A stretch of 64,000 nt of DNA from Firmicutes bacterium UBA2116 (GCA_002331025.1 DCYG01000022.1:138660-202659), one strand, 5' to 3'. Positions 25,139-34,943 are shown, counted from the stretch's first letter. A program made the numbers and translations. Notes: a model not told the origin generated them from the letters alone.

Positions 25139-25657
25139 ATGATACGACAAGCTACTGAACAAGATCGTATGGCATTGGGTAAAATATATTGTTTTTCTTG
25201 GAAAGAAGCATATAAAAACATAGTCCCAGATGAATATTTGAATTCATTGACTATTGAAAAATGTTCTCCAAATAAAATAAACTCAAATGATACTCTCGTT
25301 ATTGAGGATAATGGGATTATAGTTGGGTTGACAAGATTTGGAGAAGCCAGAGATAAGAGATGTGAAAACATAGGTGAATTATGGTCTATTTATATCTTGC
25401 CTGAGTTTTGGATGAAAGGATTTGGACAACTTCTATTTTCCTCTGTTACGAAAAAATTGGAGGAATTGGGATATGAGAAATTTTACCTCTGGGTGCTGAA
25501 GGATAATTTCGGAGCACTAAGATTCTATGAAAAAATGGGCATGATAAATACTAATATTGAACAAATAATAAACATTGGCGGGAAAGATTTAGTTGAAATT
25601 AAATATGAATTTTCTTTAAAAAATTCTTTGAATTACTTGAGAAGGATAGAGCGGTAA
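25139..25657 (+). CDS. GNAT-family N-acetyltransferase
   Basis: 172 residues. IRQATEQDRMALGKIY at the start, IYILPEFWMKGFGQLLFSSV as the acetyl-CoA loop and DNFGALRFYEKMGM near the end define a complete GNAT domain. The acceptor is unknown; the length and shape resemble RimI-like or PhnO-like stand-alone enzymes. AAGGAG precedes the ATG. Confidence 0.87.
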   Translation: MIRQATEQDRMALGKIYCFSWKEAYKNIVPDEYLNSLTIEKCSPNKINSNDTLVIEDNGIIVGLTRFGEARDKRCENIGELWSIYILPEFWMKGFGQLLFSSVTKKLEELGYEKFYLWVLKDNFGALRFYEKMGMINTNIEQIINIGGKDLVEIKYEFSLKNSLNYLRRIER

Positions 25658-25763
25658 AAAGGATATTAGACCCTTACTCAAACTGTGTAAATGACGATGA
25701 CCTAATAATATATTTCTTAAAATATTTAGTATAATGTTCATAAAATCATGGAGGAACGTGCAA

Positions 25764-26108
25764 ATGAAAACACGATTAACACATGTCAGAGCAAACGTAA
25801 AAAATCTGCAGAAATCAATTGAATGGTACGAAAATGTTATTGGTTTTGCGGCAGAAGCTCCGTATCCGTCAGAAAATCCTGTGTATGTCAGCTTTGAATT
25901 TGAAGAGGGCGCATGTTTTTCGATAATGGTTGATGAAAAGCCATCACTTGGACGCTATAATTTTGTCGTTGATGATGTAGATATATTATGGGAGAAGTTA
26001 AAATATAAGGTTGAGATTGTAGAACCGATTTTTGATACACCATACGGAACAAGAAAATTTACAATAAAAGATTTGGATGGAAACGAATTAGGCTTCTGCC
26101 GACAATGA
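25764..26108 (+). CDS. VOC-family protein
   Basis: 114 residues, two VOC modules: TRLTHVRANVKNLQKSIEWY at the start, YNFVVDDVDILWEKL in the middle and IKDLDGNELGFC at the end. A TGGAGGAACG site precedes ATG 25764. Substrate unknown. Confidence 0.85.
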   Translation: MKTRLTHVRANVKNLQKSIEWYENVIGFAAEAPYPSENPVYVSFEFEEGACFSIMVDEKPSLGRYNFVVDDVDILWEKLKYKVEIVEPIFDTPYGTRKFTIKDLDGNELGFCRQ

Positions 26109-26203
26109 GAGTAGTTGATAGGTTTTATGAAATAAATAGAGATTGATAATCGGCAGGAGTTTTGATTAGATAGTATTGGCACAGTTTATAGAAAGGTTAA
26201 AAA

Positions 26204-26662
26204 ATGGATGACAAATTTTATAATAAACTATTAAGTGATTTATTAGAACTAAAAAATGAAATTGACGAAACGAAGAATAAGAAGTTAGACATGGAATTGT
26301 TGGAACGTATAATTAAGAGGTTACATTCATTTGAATGTGAAGAATGTAAGAAATATTTAAAAGTAATAAATGATCAAATCGCGATCCTTAAACAAAAACA
26401 CAATGCAATAAATGAGAAAGATATAAAAGAATATAATAAAATGAAGAATAATGTCATCTCACATTTACAGAAGGAACATAAGTTAGTAACTAAAGATTAT
26501 TATATTGGAATATATATGTCATTAGGAATTACTTTAGGTCTTATATTTGGATTATCTGTGTTTGACAATATTGCACTTGGATTACCTATAGGGCTTTCCA
26601 TAGGATTAGCAATTGGAACAGCAAAAGATGAAGAAGCCAAGAAAAAAGGTTTAGTTATATAA
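26204..26662 (+). CDS. Coiled-coil protein with C-terminal glycine-zipper membrane hairpin (paralogue 2)
   Basis: 152 residues. The first ~100 are highly charged and helical and contain a CEECKKYL patch. Then come two glycine-rich hydrophobic segments, MSLGITLGLIFGLSVFDN and IALGLPIGLSIGLAIG, followed by EEAKKK. The membrane hairpin matches the genes at 16607 and 62775. Probably membrane-anchored; function unknown. Confidence 0.65.
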   Translation: MDDKFYNKLLSDLLELKNEIDETKNKKLDMELLERIIKRLHSFECEECKKYLKVINDQIAILKQKHNAINEKDIKEYNKMKNNVISHLQKEHKLVTKDYYIGIYMSLGITLGLIFGLSVFDNIALGLPIGLSIGLAIGTAKDEEAKKKGLVI

Positions 26663-26691
26663 AATAAAGTCTTCAACCCATAGGGGACGGT

Positions 26692-26716
26692 TCTTACTGA
26701 GAAGTATAACCGCTTG
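26692..26716 (+). repeat. REP-like fragment (GGGGACGGTTCTTAC)
   Basis: CCATAGGGGACGGTTCTTAC closely resembles a short sequence found around REP/TnpA_REP-type elements in many Firmicutes. Related fragments occur at 12548 (GGGGGATGGCTCTCA) and 59404 (AAGGGGACGATTCTTTTG). No transposase is present. Confidence 0.4.
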
Positions 26717-26816
26717 CGGAAGCCATAATAATTGCAATACAAGGGTTCTTACAGTAAATGATGTAAAGTAAGTAATAGTATATTATAGAATGATAAATAG
26801 GTGATGATAAATAACT

Positions 26817-27092
26817 ATGTACGAAAATATTTTAAATTATTTAAAATGTAAGCCCAAATTATATGAGCCGAGTACAGCTCCATTTTGGGATGATGAAAAC
26901 ATTTCTAAATATATGCTGGATGCACACTTGAATCCAAATATAGAAGCGGCTTCAAGGCAATTAGATTTTATAAAGAAGTCTGTTGAATGGATTAGTACTA
27001 TGTTTAAAAATACATCAGAGAAAAGATTATTAGACTTAGGCTGTGGTCCCGGTATTTATGTGTTACGCAAAAAGAGGAGGGGAAGTAAATGA
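26817..27092 (+). pseudogene. Truncated SAM-dependent methyltransferase
   Basis: The first ~80 codons are the start of a class I methyltransferase ending in motif I (RLLDLGCGPGIY). The frame then runs into an unrelated basic tail (VLRKKRRGSK) and stops, overlapping the next ATG. The rest of the Rossmann domain is deleted, so the product cannot be active. Confidence 0.78.
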
Positions 27093-27877
27093 AAATTGGA
27101 ATTTTTCAGTTTCCGGGCAGTTCAAATATAACTGAAAATTACAAACACATTGTTAGAGCTGTTACGGAAGCGGCTAAAAATAAAGTCAGGCTTCTTGTTT
27201 TTCAAGAATGTGCGGTTTGTGGCTATCCGCCTGTTGAAACGCCTGAAATTAAAAATATTGATTTTGAACTTCTAAACTCTGTTATTAAAGAAATTCAATT
27301 ACTTGCAAAAGAAAATGATATGTATATTGCTTTAGGTACGATCAGAAAAGAATTATCTAAGTATTATAATTCACTTCTTTTAATAAATTCTGATGGTGAT
27401 ATTATCGGAGATTATGATAAGAGGATATTATGGGGATGGGATTTAGATAATTTTACAAAGGGAAATAAACAAGGTGTATATCAAATTGACGATATAAAGG
27501 TAGGATTTCGAATTTGCTATGAAGTTAAATTTCCCGAAAGTTTCAGGGAATTATTCAAATCAGGTGTTGAACTGTGTTTTGTTAGTTTTTGTGATGTTTT
27601 AGAAAATGATTCGATTGAAAGATATAACATAATTAAATCTGCTCTCGTTACAAGAGCTTTAGAAAATACAATGAATGTAATATCCGTTAACAGCATATCA
27701 AAATATCAGACAGCACCGACGACGGTAATTGATTTTAATGGAATTATCATAGATGAAGCACCGAGAAATCAAGAGTATCTTATGGTTTATGATTATAAGT
27801 CTCCGATAATAAACTTCAAGACAAAAGGGCAAATTCAAAATTCACTTGAATTGCTTGGAATAGCTAGAGAGATATAA
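27089..27877 (+). CDS. Carbon-nitrogen hydrolase (nitrilase superfamily)
   Basis: 262 residues with the Glu-Lys-Cys triad in context: VFQECAVCGYPP (Glu), IGDYDKRILW (Lys) and GFRICYEVKFPE (Cys). It hydrolyses a nonpeptide C-N bond, for example an omega-amide or N-carbamoyl compound; the substrate cannot be read. The ATG overlaps the stop of the truncated methyltransferase, with GAGGAGGGG upstream. Confidence 0.9.
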   Translation: MKIGIFQFPGSSNITENYKHIVRAVTEAAKNKVRLLVFQECAVCGYPPVETPEIKNIDFELLNSVIKEIQLLAKENDMYIALGTIRKELSKYYNSLLLINSDGDIIGDYDKRILWGWDLDNFTKGNKQGVYQIDDIKVGFRICYEVKFPESFRELFKSGVELCFVSFCDVLENDSIERYNIIKSALVTRALENTMNVISVNSISKYQTAPTTVIDFNGIIIDEAPRNQEYLMVYDYKSPIINFKTKGQIQNSLELLGIAREI

Positions 27878-27923
27878 TCTATTTTATGAGACAAACTTTG
27901 GTTTCTGTGAAGGGGAGACAAGT

Positions 27924-28152
27924 ATGAGTTTAAATAAATACATAAAGGAAATTGATAGATTAGAATTTACTGTAACAAATAGTTGTACAGGAAGGTGCAA
28001 GCATTGTTCGGAAGGCCGTTACAAAAGCATTATTGGAAATTGGCATTAGAGGAATGTTAAAGGAAGCAGAAAACAACGGTATTATTATTGATGCTTCTGA
28101 TTATTCTCCTTGTGGAGTTTGCAGAGCGATAATAGAAGCAGTAATAAAATAA
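27924..28152 (+). pseudogene. Radical SAM gene reduced to its two ends
   Basis: A good ribosome site (AAGGGGAG) and ATG lead into MSLNKYIKEIDRLEFTVTNS followed by CTGRCKHCSEG, the CxxxCxxC cluster motif of radical SAM enzymes. The frame then shifts; the C-terminal piece (ALLEIGIRGMLKEAE then SPCGVCRAIIEAVIK) ends at 28152. Several hundred internal bases are missing. Confidence 0.7.
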
Positions 28153-28198
28153 CAGATGTTAAAGTTGATAGACAAATAAGAATTTAAAAGGTTAATAA

Positions 28199-28459
28199 AT
28201 GGTGCAAAAAATGAATGATAAAAGTGAACTGATTTTAAACATGGATAAGTTGCATACAACTGATTTAGGAATAGAACGAATTAAAAGAAATCTTTGTTTA
28301 GGTGTAGACGATGTTGTCAGTTGGTGTAAGAATAAAATTGAAGAGCCTGATAGCAGTATGATCAGGAAAGGCAAGAATTGGTACATAGATGCTGGTGATT
28401 GTAAAATAACAGTAAATGCTTATAGTTATACTATAATTACGGCTCATAAGTTAAAATAA
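28199..28459 (+). CDS. DUF3781-family protein
   Basis: 86 residues matching the small DUF3781 family: LHTTDLGIERIKRNLCL, VVSWCKNKI, RKGKNWYIDAGDCKITVNAY and a C-terminal TIITAHK. Function unknown. AAAGG lies six bases before the ATG. Confidence 0.72.
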   Translation: MVQKMNDKSELILNMDKLHTTDLGIERIKRNLCLGVDDVVSWCKNKIEEPDSSMIRKGKNWYIDAGDCKITVNAYSYTIITAHKLK

Positions 28460-28482
28460 ATATAGCAAGGGGAGTTGAGAAT

Positions 28483-28896
28483 ATGTTAGATAAAATACCA
28501 AATGATAAAGAAATGACGGACTTATTGGGGCAGCCACTGTACAATGTGTGGACAGAATTATGCCAATTAATTGATACAAAATATGATATGGATACTCTTT
28601 GGAACAAGGGGTACAGAGAATGGGTATATGAGTATAAATATCGCAGAGGCGGAAAGACTCTTTGTACTTTATTTGCAAAGGAAAATTGTATTGGCTTTAT
28701 GATCATCTTCGGAAAAGATGAGCGTGTAAAATTTGATGCAGGCAGAGAGAATTATTCTGAAGATGTACAGAAAATCTATGATGAAGCAACGACATATCAT
28801 GACGGAAAATGGATAATGTTTAATCCGGTTGATACTTCTATGTTTAATGACTTTAGTCAGTTATTGGGAATTAAGAGAAGACCAAACAGAAAATAA
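28483..28896 (+). CDS. DUF3788-family protein
   Basis: 137 residues. REWVYEYKYRRGGKTLCTL, GFMIIFGKDERVKFDAG and YHDGKWIMFNP are the conserved blocks of DUF3788. It is cytoplasmic and of unknown function, about 25 bases after the DUF3781 gene. AGGGGAG precedes the ATG. Confidence 0.75.
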   Translation: MLDKIPNDKEMTDLLGQPLYNVWTELCQLIDTKYDMDTLWNKGYREWVYEYKYRRGGKTLCTLFAKENCIGFMIIFGKDERVKFDAGRENYSEDVQKIYDEATTYHDGKWIMFNPVDTSMFNDFSQLLGIKRRPNRK

Positions 28897-28956
28897 TATT
28901 ATATGGAAATATATTTGGGGCATTTTCTGTTTCATCCCCAAAATGCAGGTGAAAAT

Positions 28957-29397
28957 ATGGAAATAAGAAAACTAACTATTAATGATTATGAAGAAATATA
29001 TGAACTATGGATGTCAACGCCCGGAATGGGTCTGAACGACATAGATGATTCAAAATCAGGTATTGATAAATACCTGAAGCGAAATCCAAATACTTGTTTT
29101 GTTGCGCTTGTATCCGACAAAATCGCAGGAGTAATATTATCCGGTCACGATGGTCGGCGCGGTTATATTCACCATACAGCAGTTTCAATTGCAGATAGAA
29201 ACAAAGGTATTGGCTCCGCCTTGATTGACACTGCATTAAAAGCCTTGAAAGGCGAAGGTATTCACAAGGTCGCACTTGTAGTTTTTAAAAACAATGGTAT
29301 TGGGAACACATTTTGGGAGCGCAAAGGGTTTAATACAAGAGAGGATTTGAATTACAGAAATAAGGCACTGACAGATTTAAAAAGAATAGATACATAA
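28957..29397 (+). CDS. GNAT-family N-acetyltransferase
   Basis: 146 residues. MEIRKLTINDYEEIYELW, the acetyl-CoA loop VSIADRNKGIGSALIDTAL and the C-terminal NTFWERKGFNTREDLNYRNK are those of a complete GNAT. ATG 28957 with AGGTGA is chosen over an upstream ATG at 28903. Confidence 0.87.
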   Translation: MEIRKLTINDYEEIYELWMSTPGMGLNDIDDSKSGIDKYLKRNPNTCFVALVSDKIAGVILSGHDGRRGYIHHTAVSIADRNKGIGSALIDTALKALKGEGIHKVALVVFKNNGIGNTFWERKGFNTREDLNYRNKALTDLKRIDT

Positions 29398-29448
29398 AAT
29401 TAAGTATTTGTCTTAGTTATTTGTTATATATATTTTCAGGAGGCATAT

Positions 29449-29946
29449 TTGGAACGTATAATTATTATAGGCGGTAACGGCTGCGGAAAGACGACATTTT
29501 CAAAAGAGATATCTTCCAAGTTGAATTTGCCTTTAATTCATCTTGATACATTATATTGGAGAGATAATTGGCAAAATGCTTCTAATGATGAATTTGACGA
29601 ACTTTTGCTGCGGGAACTTATAAAGCCAAGGTGGATTATGGATGGAAACTTTGGACGTACAATACCACTCAGGTTAAAATATTGTGATACCGTTATTTAT
29701 ATGGATTTTCCACGAATAAAATGCATTTACGGAGTAATAGAAAGAGTTATAAAAAACTATGGTAAAAGTCGTTCTGACATGGGTGGATATTGTCCGGAAA
29801 AATTTGATTTTAAATTTTTAAAATCTGTTTGGAATTTTAATAAAAATAACAGAAAGCGATATTATGCTATGATGAACACAGATAATATCAAGATTGTTAT
29901 ATTTAAAAATCATAAGAAGATAAGAGAATTTATAAAAAGATTATAA
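29449..29946 (+). CDS. P-loop kinase of the topology-modulation (FlaR-like) family
   Basis: 165 residues. Walker A IIGGNGCGKTTFSKEIS, then LPLIHLDTLYWRDNW, WIMDGNFGRTIPLRL and VIYMDFPRIKC define the AAA_17/FlaR-like adenylate-kinase-fold group. Probably a nucleotide or small-molecule kinase. Start is TTG, four bases after AGGAGG. Confidence 0.82.
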   Translation: MERIIIIGGNGCGKTTFSKEISSKLNLPLIHLDTLYWRDNWQNASNDEFDELLLRELIKPRWIMDGNFGRTIPLRLKYCDTVIYMDFPRIKCIYGVIERVIKNYGKSRSDMGGYCPEKFDFKFLKSVWNFNKNNRKRYYAMMNTDNIKIVIFKNHKKIREFIKRL

Positions 29947-29975
29947 ATACAACAGGAGTTTAAAAAGAAATTATC

Positions 29976-30434
29976 ATGATAATACGAGACTATAAACCGA
30001 GTGACTGCACAAATATGGCAAAGCTGTTTTATGATACTGTACACACAATCAATGCAAAGCATTACACAAATGAGCAGCTTGACGCATGGGCGACAGGAAA
30101 TATTGATTTGGAAGCATGGAATTGTTCATTTTTGGAGCACGATACTTTGATTGCAGAAGTACATGGTAAAGTCGTTGGTTTTGCGGATATGGATAAAAAA
30201 GGCTATATTGACCGTCTTTATGTTCATAAGAATTATCAGCGAATAGGTATTTCCACTGCTTTAGTAAATGAATTAGAACAGCGTGCACGAAAAGCCGGTG
30301 TATTTAATTTTGAAACATATGCATCAATTACTGCCAAGCCTTTTTTTGAAAAACAAGGGTATAGCGTTGTAACAGAAAATAAAGTCATACGCAATGGTAC
30401 TGAACTAATAAATTATAAAATGATTAAATACTGA
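29976..30434 (+). CDS. GNAT-family N-acetyltransferase
   Basis: 152 residues. IIRDYKPSDCTNMAKLFYDT at the start, LYVHKNYQRIGISTALVNEL as the acetyl-CoA loop and SITAKPFFEKQGY near the end match YafP-like GNATs. The ATG is 19 bases from the nearest AGGAG, so its ribosome site is weak. Confidence 0.87.
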   Translation: MIIRDYKPSDCTNMAKLFYDTVHTINAKHYTNEQLDAWATGNIDLEAWNCSFLEHDTLIAEVHGKVVGFADMDKKGYIDRLYVHKNYQRIGISTALVNELEQRARKAGVFNFETYASITAKPFFEKQGYSVVTENKVIRNGTELINYKMIKY

Positions 30435-30510
30435 TAAATTAAAATTTGCAGGTAGCTTCACGTATCAGTAATTAACAGACGATATATTAAATAACAGGAG
30501 GAATACTACA

Positions 30511-31104
30511 TTGAGAAGAAACATGAAATTTATAGTTTTAATAGCAGTTCTTATATGCATGATTATAGCACTTATTTTTATAAGAGGTTTATTGAATCCA
30601 GGCTTGAATAAAATTACGCAGCAAAAGGGCTATACTATAACCGGTCAAGACGAAAAATCAATAGAAATTAAAATAGACAAAGACGACCTGTCTCCAACCA
30701 TAGACTTAGATGAAGTTATTTCATTTGAAAAAGATGATATTATACTTTATAAGACAGATACAAGCACGATGTATCTCAAATCAATTGAATATGAAAATTC
30801 AGATAAAGAATATCTGAGTCTTACTTTTGATTTCTATTATGATTTACCCCAAGAGGGAACAATAATTGTTCCTTATGAAGTATTAGCTGAACATGATAGT
30901 ACTTCATATTCATTTAGAATTGTCATGCATTCAAAACAAGCAAAGGATAAATCTAAGGTGTTTGACAAAGCTGTTTCAGTGCATGGGCAGGGTCCGTCAG
31001 AACAATTTAGCATATATTTAAAGACGGATGTTTTTACAGAAGCTGAAGATGAAATTTCTTTCATAGTTGATGGTTTTAATGAACTTTCATATATAAAGAA
31101 ATGA
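30511..31104 (+). CDS. Membrane-anchored extracytoplasmic protein of unknown function
   Basis: 197 residues. One N-terminal hydrophobic segment (FIVLIAVLICMIIALIFI) follows RRNMK, with no lipobox, so it is a likely signal anchor. The remainder is a hydrophilic beta-rich domain. TTG start eight bases after AGGAGG. No family recognised. Confidence 0.65.
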   Translation: MRRNMKFIVLIAVLICMIIALIFIRGLLNPGLNKITQQKGYTITGQDEKSIEIKIDKDDLSPTIDLDEVISFEKDDIILYKTDTSTMYLKSIEYENSDKEYLSLTFDFYYDLPQEGTIIVPYEVLAEHDSTSYSFRIVMHSKQAKDKSKVFDKAVSVHGQGPSEQFSIYLKTDVFTEAEDEISFIVDGFNELSYIKK

Positions 31105-31146
31105 GTATAATCGGGTAATATTACGTTTGATTTTATAGGGGTTAAT

Positions 31147-31764
31147 ATGGACGAAAAGATAAATAAAGTAATTTTAAATTTGCAGCGTAACAATATGGCC
31201 GGCTATTTTGTTGAAAATAAAGAAGATTTGATACAACTTATAGCTTCACTGATTAAAAAAGGGGAAAAAGTTGGATGCGGCGATTCTGTTACATTGGAAG
31301 AGACAGGAGTATTTGAATTTATGCGGGGTGGAGACTTTGTTTTTTACGATAAACATCAGAAAGGGCTGACACCCGAGGAAAAGCGTGAAATATACCTGAA
31401 AAATTTTGATGCTGATACATTTTTGACAGGTACTAATGCTATTACACTTGATGGGAAGCTGTTTAACATTGATGGAAATGGAAGTCGTGTTGCTCCTATG
31501 CTATATGGACCCAAACAAATAATCGTTGTAGCCGGTATCAATAAATTGACGGATACTGTAGAGGATGCTATCAATCGCACGAGGCAGGTTGCAGCACCTT
31601 TAGATGCGAAAAGGCTTAATAAGGATACGCCGTGCACAAAGCTGGACAGATGCATTGATTGCAGACATGAGCAAAGAATTTGCAATGATTTTGTCCTGAT
31701 TACAGGACAGTTTGTTAAAGATAGGATAAAAGTAATTCTTATAAATCAGGAGTACGGGTTCTAA
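31147..31764 (+). CDS. LUD-domain (LutC/YkgG-type, DUF162) protein
   Basis: 205 residues with the LUD features KKGEKVGCGDSVTLEETGVF, FLTGTNAITLDGKLFNIDG and NGSRVAPMLYGPKQIIVVAG. A Cys cluster follows in CTKLDRCIDCRHEQRIC. LUD proteins serve lactate oxidation or iron-sulfur-linked functions; no lutA/lutB partner is adjacent, so the role is open. Confidence 0.85.
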   Translation: MDEKINKVILNLQRNNMAGYFVENKEDLIQLIASLIKKGEKVGCGDSVTLEETGVFEFMRGGDFVFYDKHQKGLTPEEKREIYLKNFDADTFLTGTNAITLDGKLFNIDGNGSRVAPMLYGPKQIIVVAGINKLTDTVEDAINRTRQVAAPLDAKRLNKDTPCTKLDRCIDCRHEQRICNDFVLITGQFVKDRIKVILINQEYGF

Positions 31765-31787
31765 ATAATTCAGGAGGGGGAAACATA

Positions 31788-32303
31788 GTGAAATTGATAT
31801 TGGTAAGACCATCACTAGAACTGAAAAAAGAAGCATTAAGCTATCGACAGGAACATTTTGAACATGGTGAAATGACGATTAATGGCAGTGAACTACTTGA
31901 TAAAACAGAGTCATATGAAGAATGGCTCGCTTCTGTTGCACGTAATGCAAATCCATTGACTGTAAGTCCCGAGTGGGTATTAACAGACACATTTTTTGCT
32001 ATTGACAGTGAAAATAAGATAGTTGGTATTATTGATTTGCGGCATACATTAAACGAATTCCTTATTAATTTCGGTAACTGCGGATACAGTGTGAGACCAT
32101 CTGAACGTAAAAAGGGCTATGCTACAGAAATGTTAAAACAGTTACTTATTGTTGCGAAAGAAGCAGGATTAAAGCAGCTTCACTTATCCGTTGAACGGGA
32201 TAATTTACCTTCTGTAAAAACAATTATTAACAATGGTGGAATTTATGAAAGAAGCTTTGATTATGAGGGCATACAAGCGGATATTTATAAAATCACATTA
32301 TAA
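31788..32303 (+). CDS. GNAT-family N-acetyltransferase
   Basis: 171 residues. LVRPSLELKKEALSYRQEHF at the start, the loop YSVRPSERKKGYATEMLKQL and SVERDNLPSVKTIINNGG are those of predicted RimJ/RimL-type GNATs. GTG start after CAGGAGGGGG. Confidence 0.87.
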   Translation: MKLILVRPSLELKKEALSYRQEHFEHGEMTINGSELLDKTESYEEWLASVARNANPLTVSPEWVLTDTFFAIDSENKIVGIIDLRHTLNEFLINFGNCGYSVRPSERKKGYATEMLKQLLIVAKEAGLKQLHLSVERDNLPSVKTIINNGGIYERSFDYEGIQADIYKITL

Positions 32304-32394
32304 CTAAATTAAGATGTCCCCGCATCTATAGTCGGTGGGTTTTATTTAATTGAACGCATGCTGTCATATTCGGAGAATGAAAAAGGAGATTCAA

Positions 32395-32781
32395 ATGATT
32401 ATAAAAAGATATTCTACAATGGACGAAATACCTTTGTTTGATATGCTCAGGGAAGAGGGGGATGACTGGATCGATTATCATGGGGCAAAGGGGTACGATA
32501 AATATTTGAAGGCATTAGAGTCAAGTATTACATATTTAGCTTATGAGGACAGCCTGCTATGCGGATATACCCGTTGCCGTGAAGATGATGGTTTTGGCGT
32601 TTATGTTTATGATTTGCTTGTAAGAAAAACTTATCGAGGGAAACAAATTGGAAAAATGCTTATGGAACAGGCATGCAAGGATTTTCCGGATCAACCTGTT
32701 TATGTGATGAGTGATGTAGACTTATATTATGAAAAGCTTGGCTACAGGAGAGAAGGGTCAATATTTGAGGTTAAACTGTAG
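32395..32781 (+). CDS. GNAT-family N-acetyltransferase, near-duplicate of 36615
   Basis: 128 residues. MIIKRYSTMDEIPLFDMLRE, then VYVYDLLVRKTYRGKQIGKM as the acetyl-CoA loop and VMSDVDLYYEKLGYRREGS. The gene at 36615 has the same length and about 80 % identical residues. ATG 32395 follows AAGGAG. Confidence 0.87.
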   Translation: MIIKRYSTMDEIPLFDMLREEGDDWIDYHGAKGYDKYLKALESSITYLAYEDSLLCGYTRCREDDGFGVYVYDLLVRKTYRGKQIGKMLMEQACKDFPDQPVYVMSDVDLYYEKLGYRREGSIFEVKL

Positions 32782-32827
32782 ATTGCTTAACTTAAATTGG
32801 AAAATAAAAAGTTTATCGAGTAGTAAT

Positions 32828-33258
32828 ATGAAAGCAATATTGGTTTTTATTGATGGAACAACATGTGATATGAGACATCGTATAACGTTACAAGGAACGG
32901 ATGATTTTTTTTCTGATGAAAATATTATGAAGGATATACCAACAGCCGGAAGTGTAGAATGTATGAATGAATTGGCAGAGAATTATCATTTGGTATATAT
33001 GGGGGCAAGACCATACGAATACAATGAGATAACAGCAAAATGGTACATGGCAAAAGGATTCGCTGACGGGGAAGTATATTGTGGTAAGAGCCAAGATGAA
33101 AGGATGAATATTGTTAAATATCTGAAAAAGAAATATGAATTCTATGCAGGGATAGGTGATCGTTGGATGATAATGAACTCCACCTTGAATTAGGAGCTAA
33201 AAGCTTTATATTACAGGAATGGATGCCTAATTGGAATACCGTGAGAAAATATATATAA
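32828..33258 (+). pseudogene. Frameshifted HAD-like gene
   Basis: The first part reads MKAILVFIDGTTCD, a HAD motif I that lacks the nucleophilic Asp (expected FDIDGT). After IGDRW a one-base deletion near 33163 shifts the frame. The correct continuation (DDNELHLELGAKSFILQEWM, then NWNTVRKYI) supplies the HAD motif IV and runs to 33258. Two independent lesions argue for a pseudogene. Confidence 0.72.
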
Positions 33259-33296
33259 TTCAAACCAATAGATTCAATTTGTGAGGAGGCTGTTGT

Positions 33297-33992
33297 ATGA
33301 AATATTTTGGAGATGGATTAAGTGAGAAGCATAAAGAACTGAATCGGATTATACATAAGGCAGATAAAATTGAACAAGCCAAGGAGCTATTTTTAGAAAT
33401 TCACGCGAAACTGCATTTATCAGAAATATCCAACACGGAACACAATGAAGTTGACAATCTTATATGCGATTTGAATGATAATGAATATGCAATAATGCCA
33501 ACAGCAAAAGATGAAACTATTGCATGGGTAATCTGGCATATTGCAAGAATTGAGGATCTGACGATGTCTATTTTAGTAGCCGATGAGGATCAATTATTCA
33601 ATTATGAATGGAAGCAAAAATTGAATGCAGCTATAACTGATACAGGAAATGCATTATCTGATGATGAAATTATAAATTTAAGTAAAACTCTTGTTATACA
33701 GGAATTAATGCACTATAGAAATGAAGTCGGAAAAAGAACAAGACAAATTGTACAAAACTTAAAATCTGATGACATGAAACGAAAGGTGTCTCCTCATAAA
33801 TTAGAGAAAATTATGCTTGAAGGCGGTGTCTCAGAACAAGAAAACTCAATATGGCTTTTAGACTTTTGGGCTAAAAAAGATATTGCGGGAATTTTATTAA
33901 TGCCGCCAACGCGGCATGTAATGCTTCATATAAATGATTGTTGCAGATGGAAAGAATTATTTAGAACCAAAAAAACTTTTTACAGAAGCTAA
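33297..33992 (+). CDS. DinB-family protein
   Basis: 231 residues, predicted four-helix bundle. The histidines expected to bind metal in DinB/DfsB proteins are seen in VIWHIARIED, ELMHYRNEVG and RHVMLHINDC. Family members act as thiol-dependent transferases or are uncharacterised. GAGGAGG precedes the ATG. Confidence 0.8.
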   Translation: MKYFGDGLSEKHKELNRIIHKADKIEQAKELFLEIHAKLHLSEISNTEHNEVDNLICDLNDNEYAIMPTAKDETIAWVIWHIARIEDLTMSILVADEDQLFNYEWKQKLNAAITDTGNALSDDEIINLSKTLVIQELMHYRNEVGKRTRQIVQNLKSDDMKRKVSPHKLEKIMLEGGVSEQENSIWLLDFWAKKDIAGILLMPPTRHVMLHINDCCRWKELFRTKKTFYRS

Positions 33993-34027
33993 AATTGGCG
34001 GATCTGATTATGCCGGGAGAAAATTAT

Positions 34028-34930
34028 ATGAGAGAAATACCTCTATACAGTACTTTTGAAAAAATTGAATCGATAAATAAAGGAATGTCAGGTGATAAAA
34101 AATATTATATTAAAACGGTGGACGAAAAACATTTATTGCTACGCATTTCAGATTTTTCTGAATATGATCAGAAGAAAACAGAGTACGAAATAATAAAGAA
34201 AATGATTAACAATGATGTTCAAATGCCATTTCCCGTTGATTTCGGAATTTGTAACGAGGGTAAAAGTGTGTATACCTTGCTTAGCTGGATTGAGGGTGAA
34301 GAAGTTGAAACTATTTTATTAACGTTAACAGAAAAAGAACAGTATAAGTTAGGTATAGAATCAGGAAAAAATCTTCGTAAAATTCACAGCTTGCCTGCTC
34401 CACAGGGGATTGATGATTGGTCAATACGTTATTTCTCAGTTATTGATGAACGATTAGAAGCATTTCGTTCTGAAGGTATACCTTTTGATGGAGATAAAAT
34501 AATCTTGGATTACATTGATATTAATAAGTCATTATTAGAAAATCGTCCTCAATGTTACCTTCATGGAGACTATCATATGGGTAATATGATACTATCAAAA
34601 GATGGAGAATTATTTGTTATTGATTGGCATACTGTTGATTTTAACAATTACGGAGATCCTTGGTATGAATTAAATCGATTAGGTACAGAGTTTCCTGCAT
34701 TTGCATCAGGACAAATTGATGGTTATTTTAATTATAATCCACCAGAGGAATTTTGGAGGATATTAGCATATTACTTATCGGTAAGCGCAATAACTTCTAT
34801 TGTGTGGTCAAAATATTTTGCACCAGATAGGGTAAATTCAATTTTAAAATTAAATAAAGATATTCTATACTGGTTTGATGATATGAAAAACACTGTTCCA
34901 ATATGGTATAAATCTGAATTTGAAATGTAA
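34028..34930 (+). CDS. Aminoglycoside phosphotransferase (APH)-family kinase
   Basis: 300 residues with the APH/choline-kinase fold: Brenner motif CYLHGDYHMGNMI (catalytic Asp and Asn), then FVIDWHTVDFNNYGDPWYEL (metal-binding Asp). The N-terminal lobe has YYIKTVDEKHLLLRIS. It phosphorylates a hydroxylated small molecule; an antibiotic substrate is plausible but unproved. ATG 34028 with GGGAG eight bases upstream is preferred over earlier ATGs. Confidence 0.85.
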   Translation: MREIPLYSTFEKIESINKGMSGDKKYYIKTVDEKHLLLRISDFSEYDQKKTEYEIIKKMINNDVQMPFPVDFGICNEGKSVYTLLSWIEGEEVETILLTLTEKEQYKLGIESGKNLRKIHSLPAPQGIDDWSIRYFSVIDERLEAFRSEGIPFDGDKIILDYIDINKSLLENRPQCYLHGDYHMGNMILSKDGELFVIDWHTVDFNNYGDPWYELNRLGTEFPAFASGQIDGYFNYNPPEEFWRILAYYLSVSAITSIVWSKYFAPDRVNSILKLNKDILYWFDDMKNTVPIWYKSEFEM

Positions 34931-34943
34931 GTGGGGAATTCTT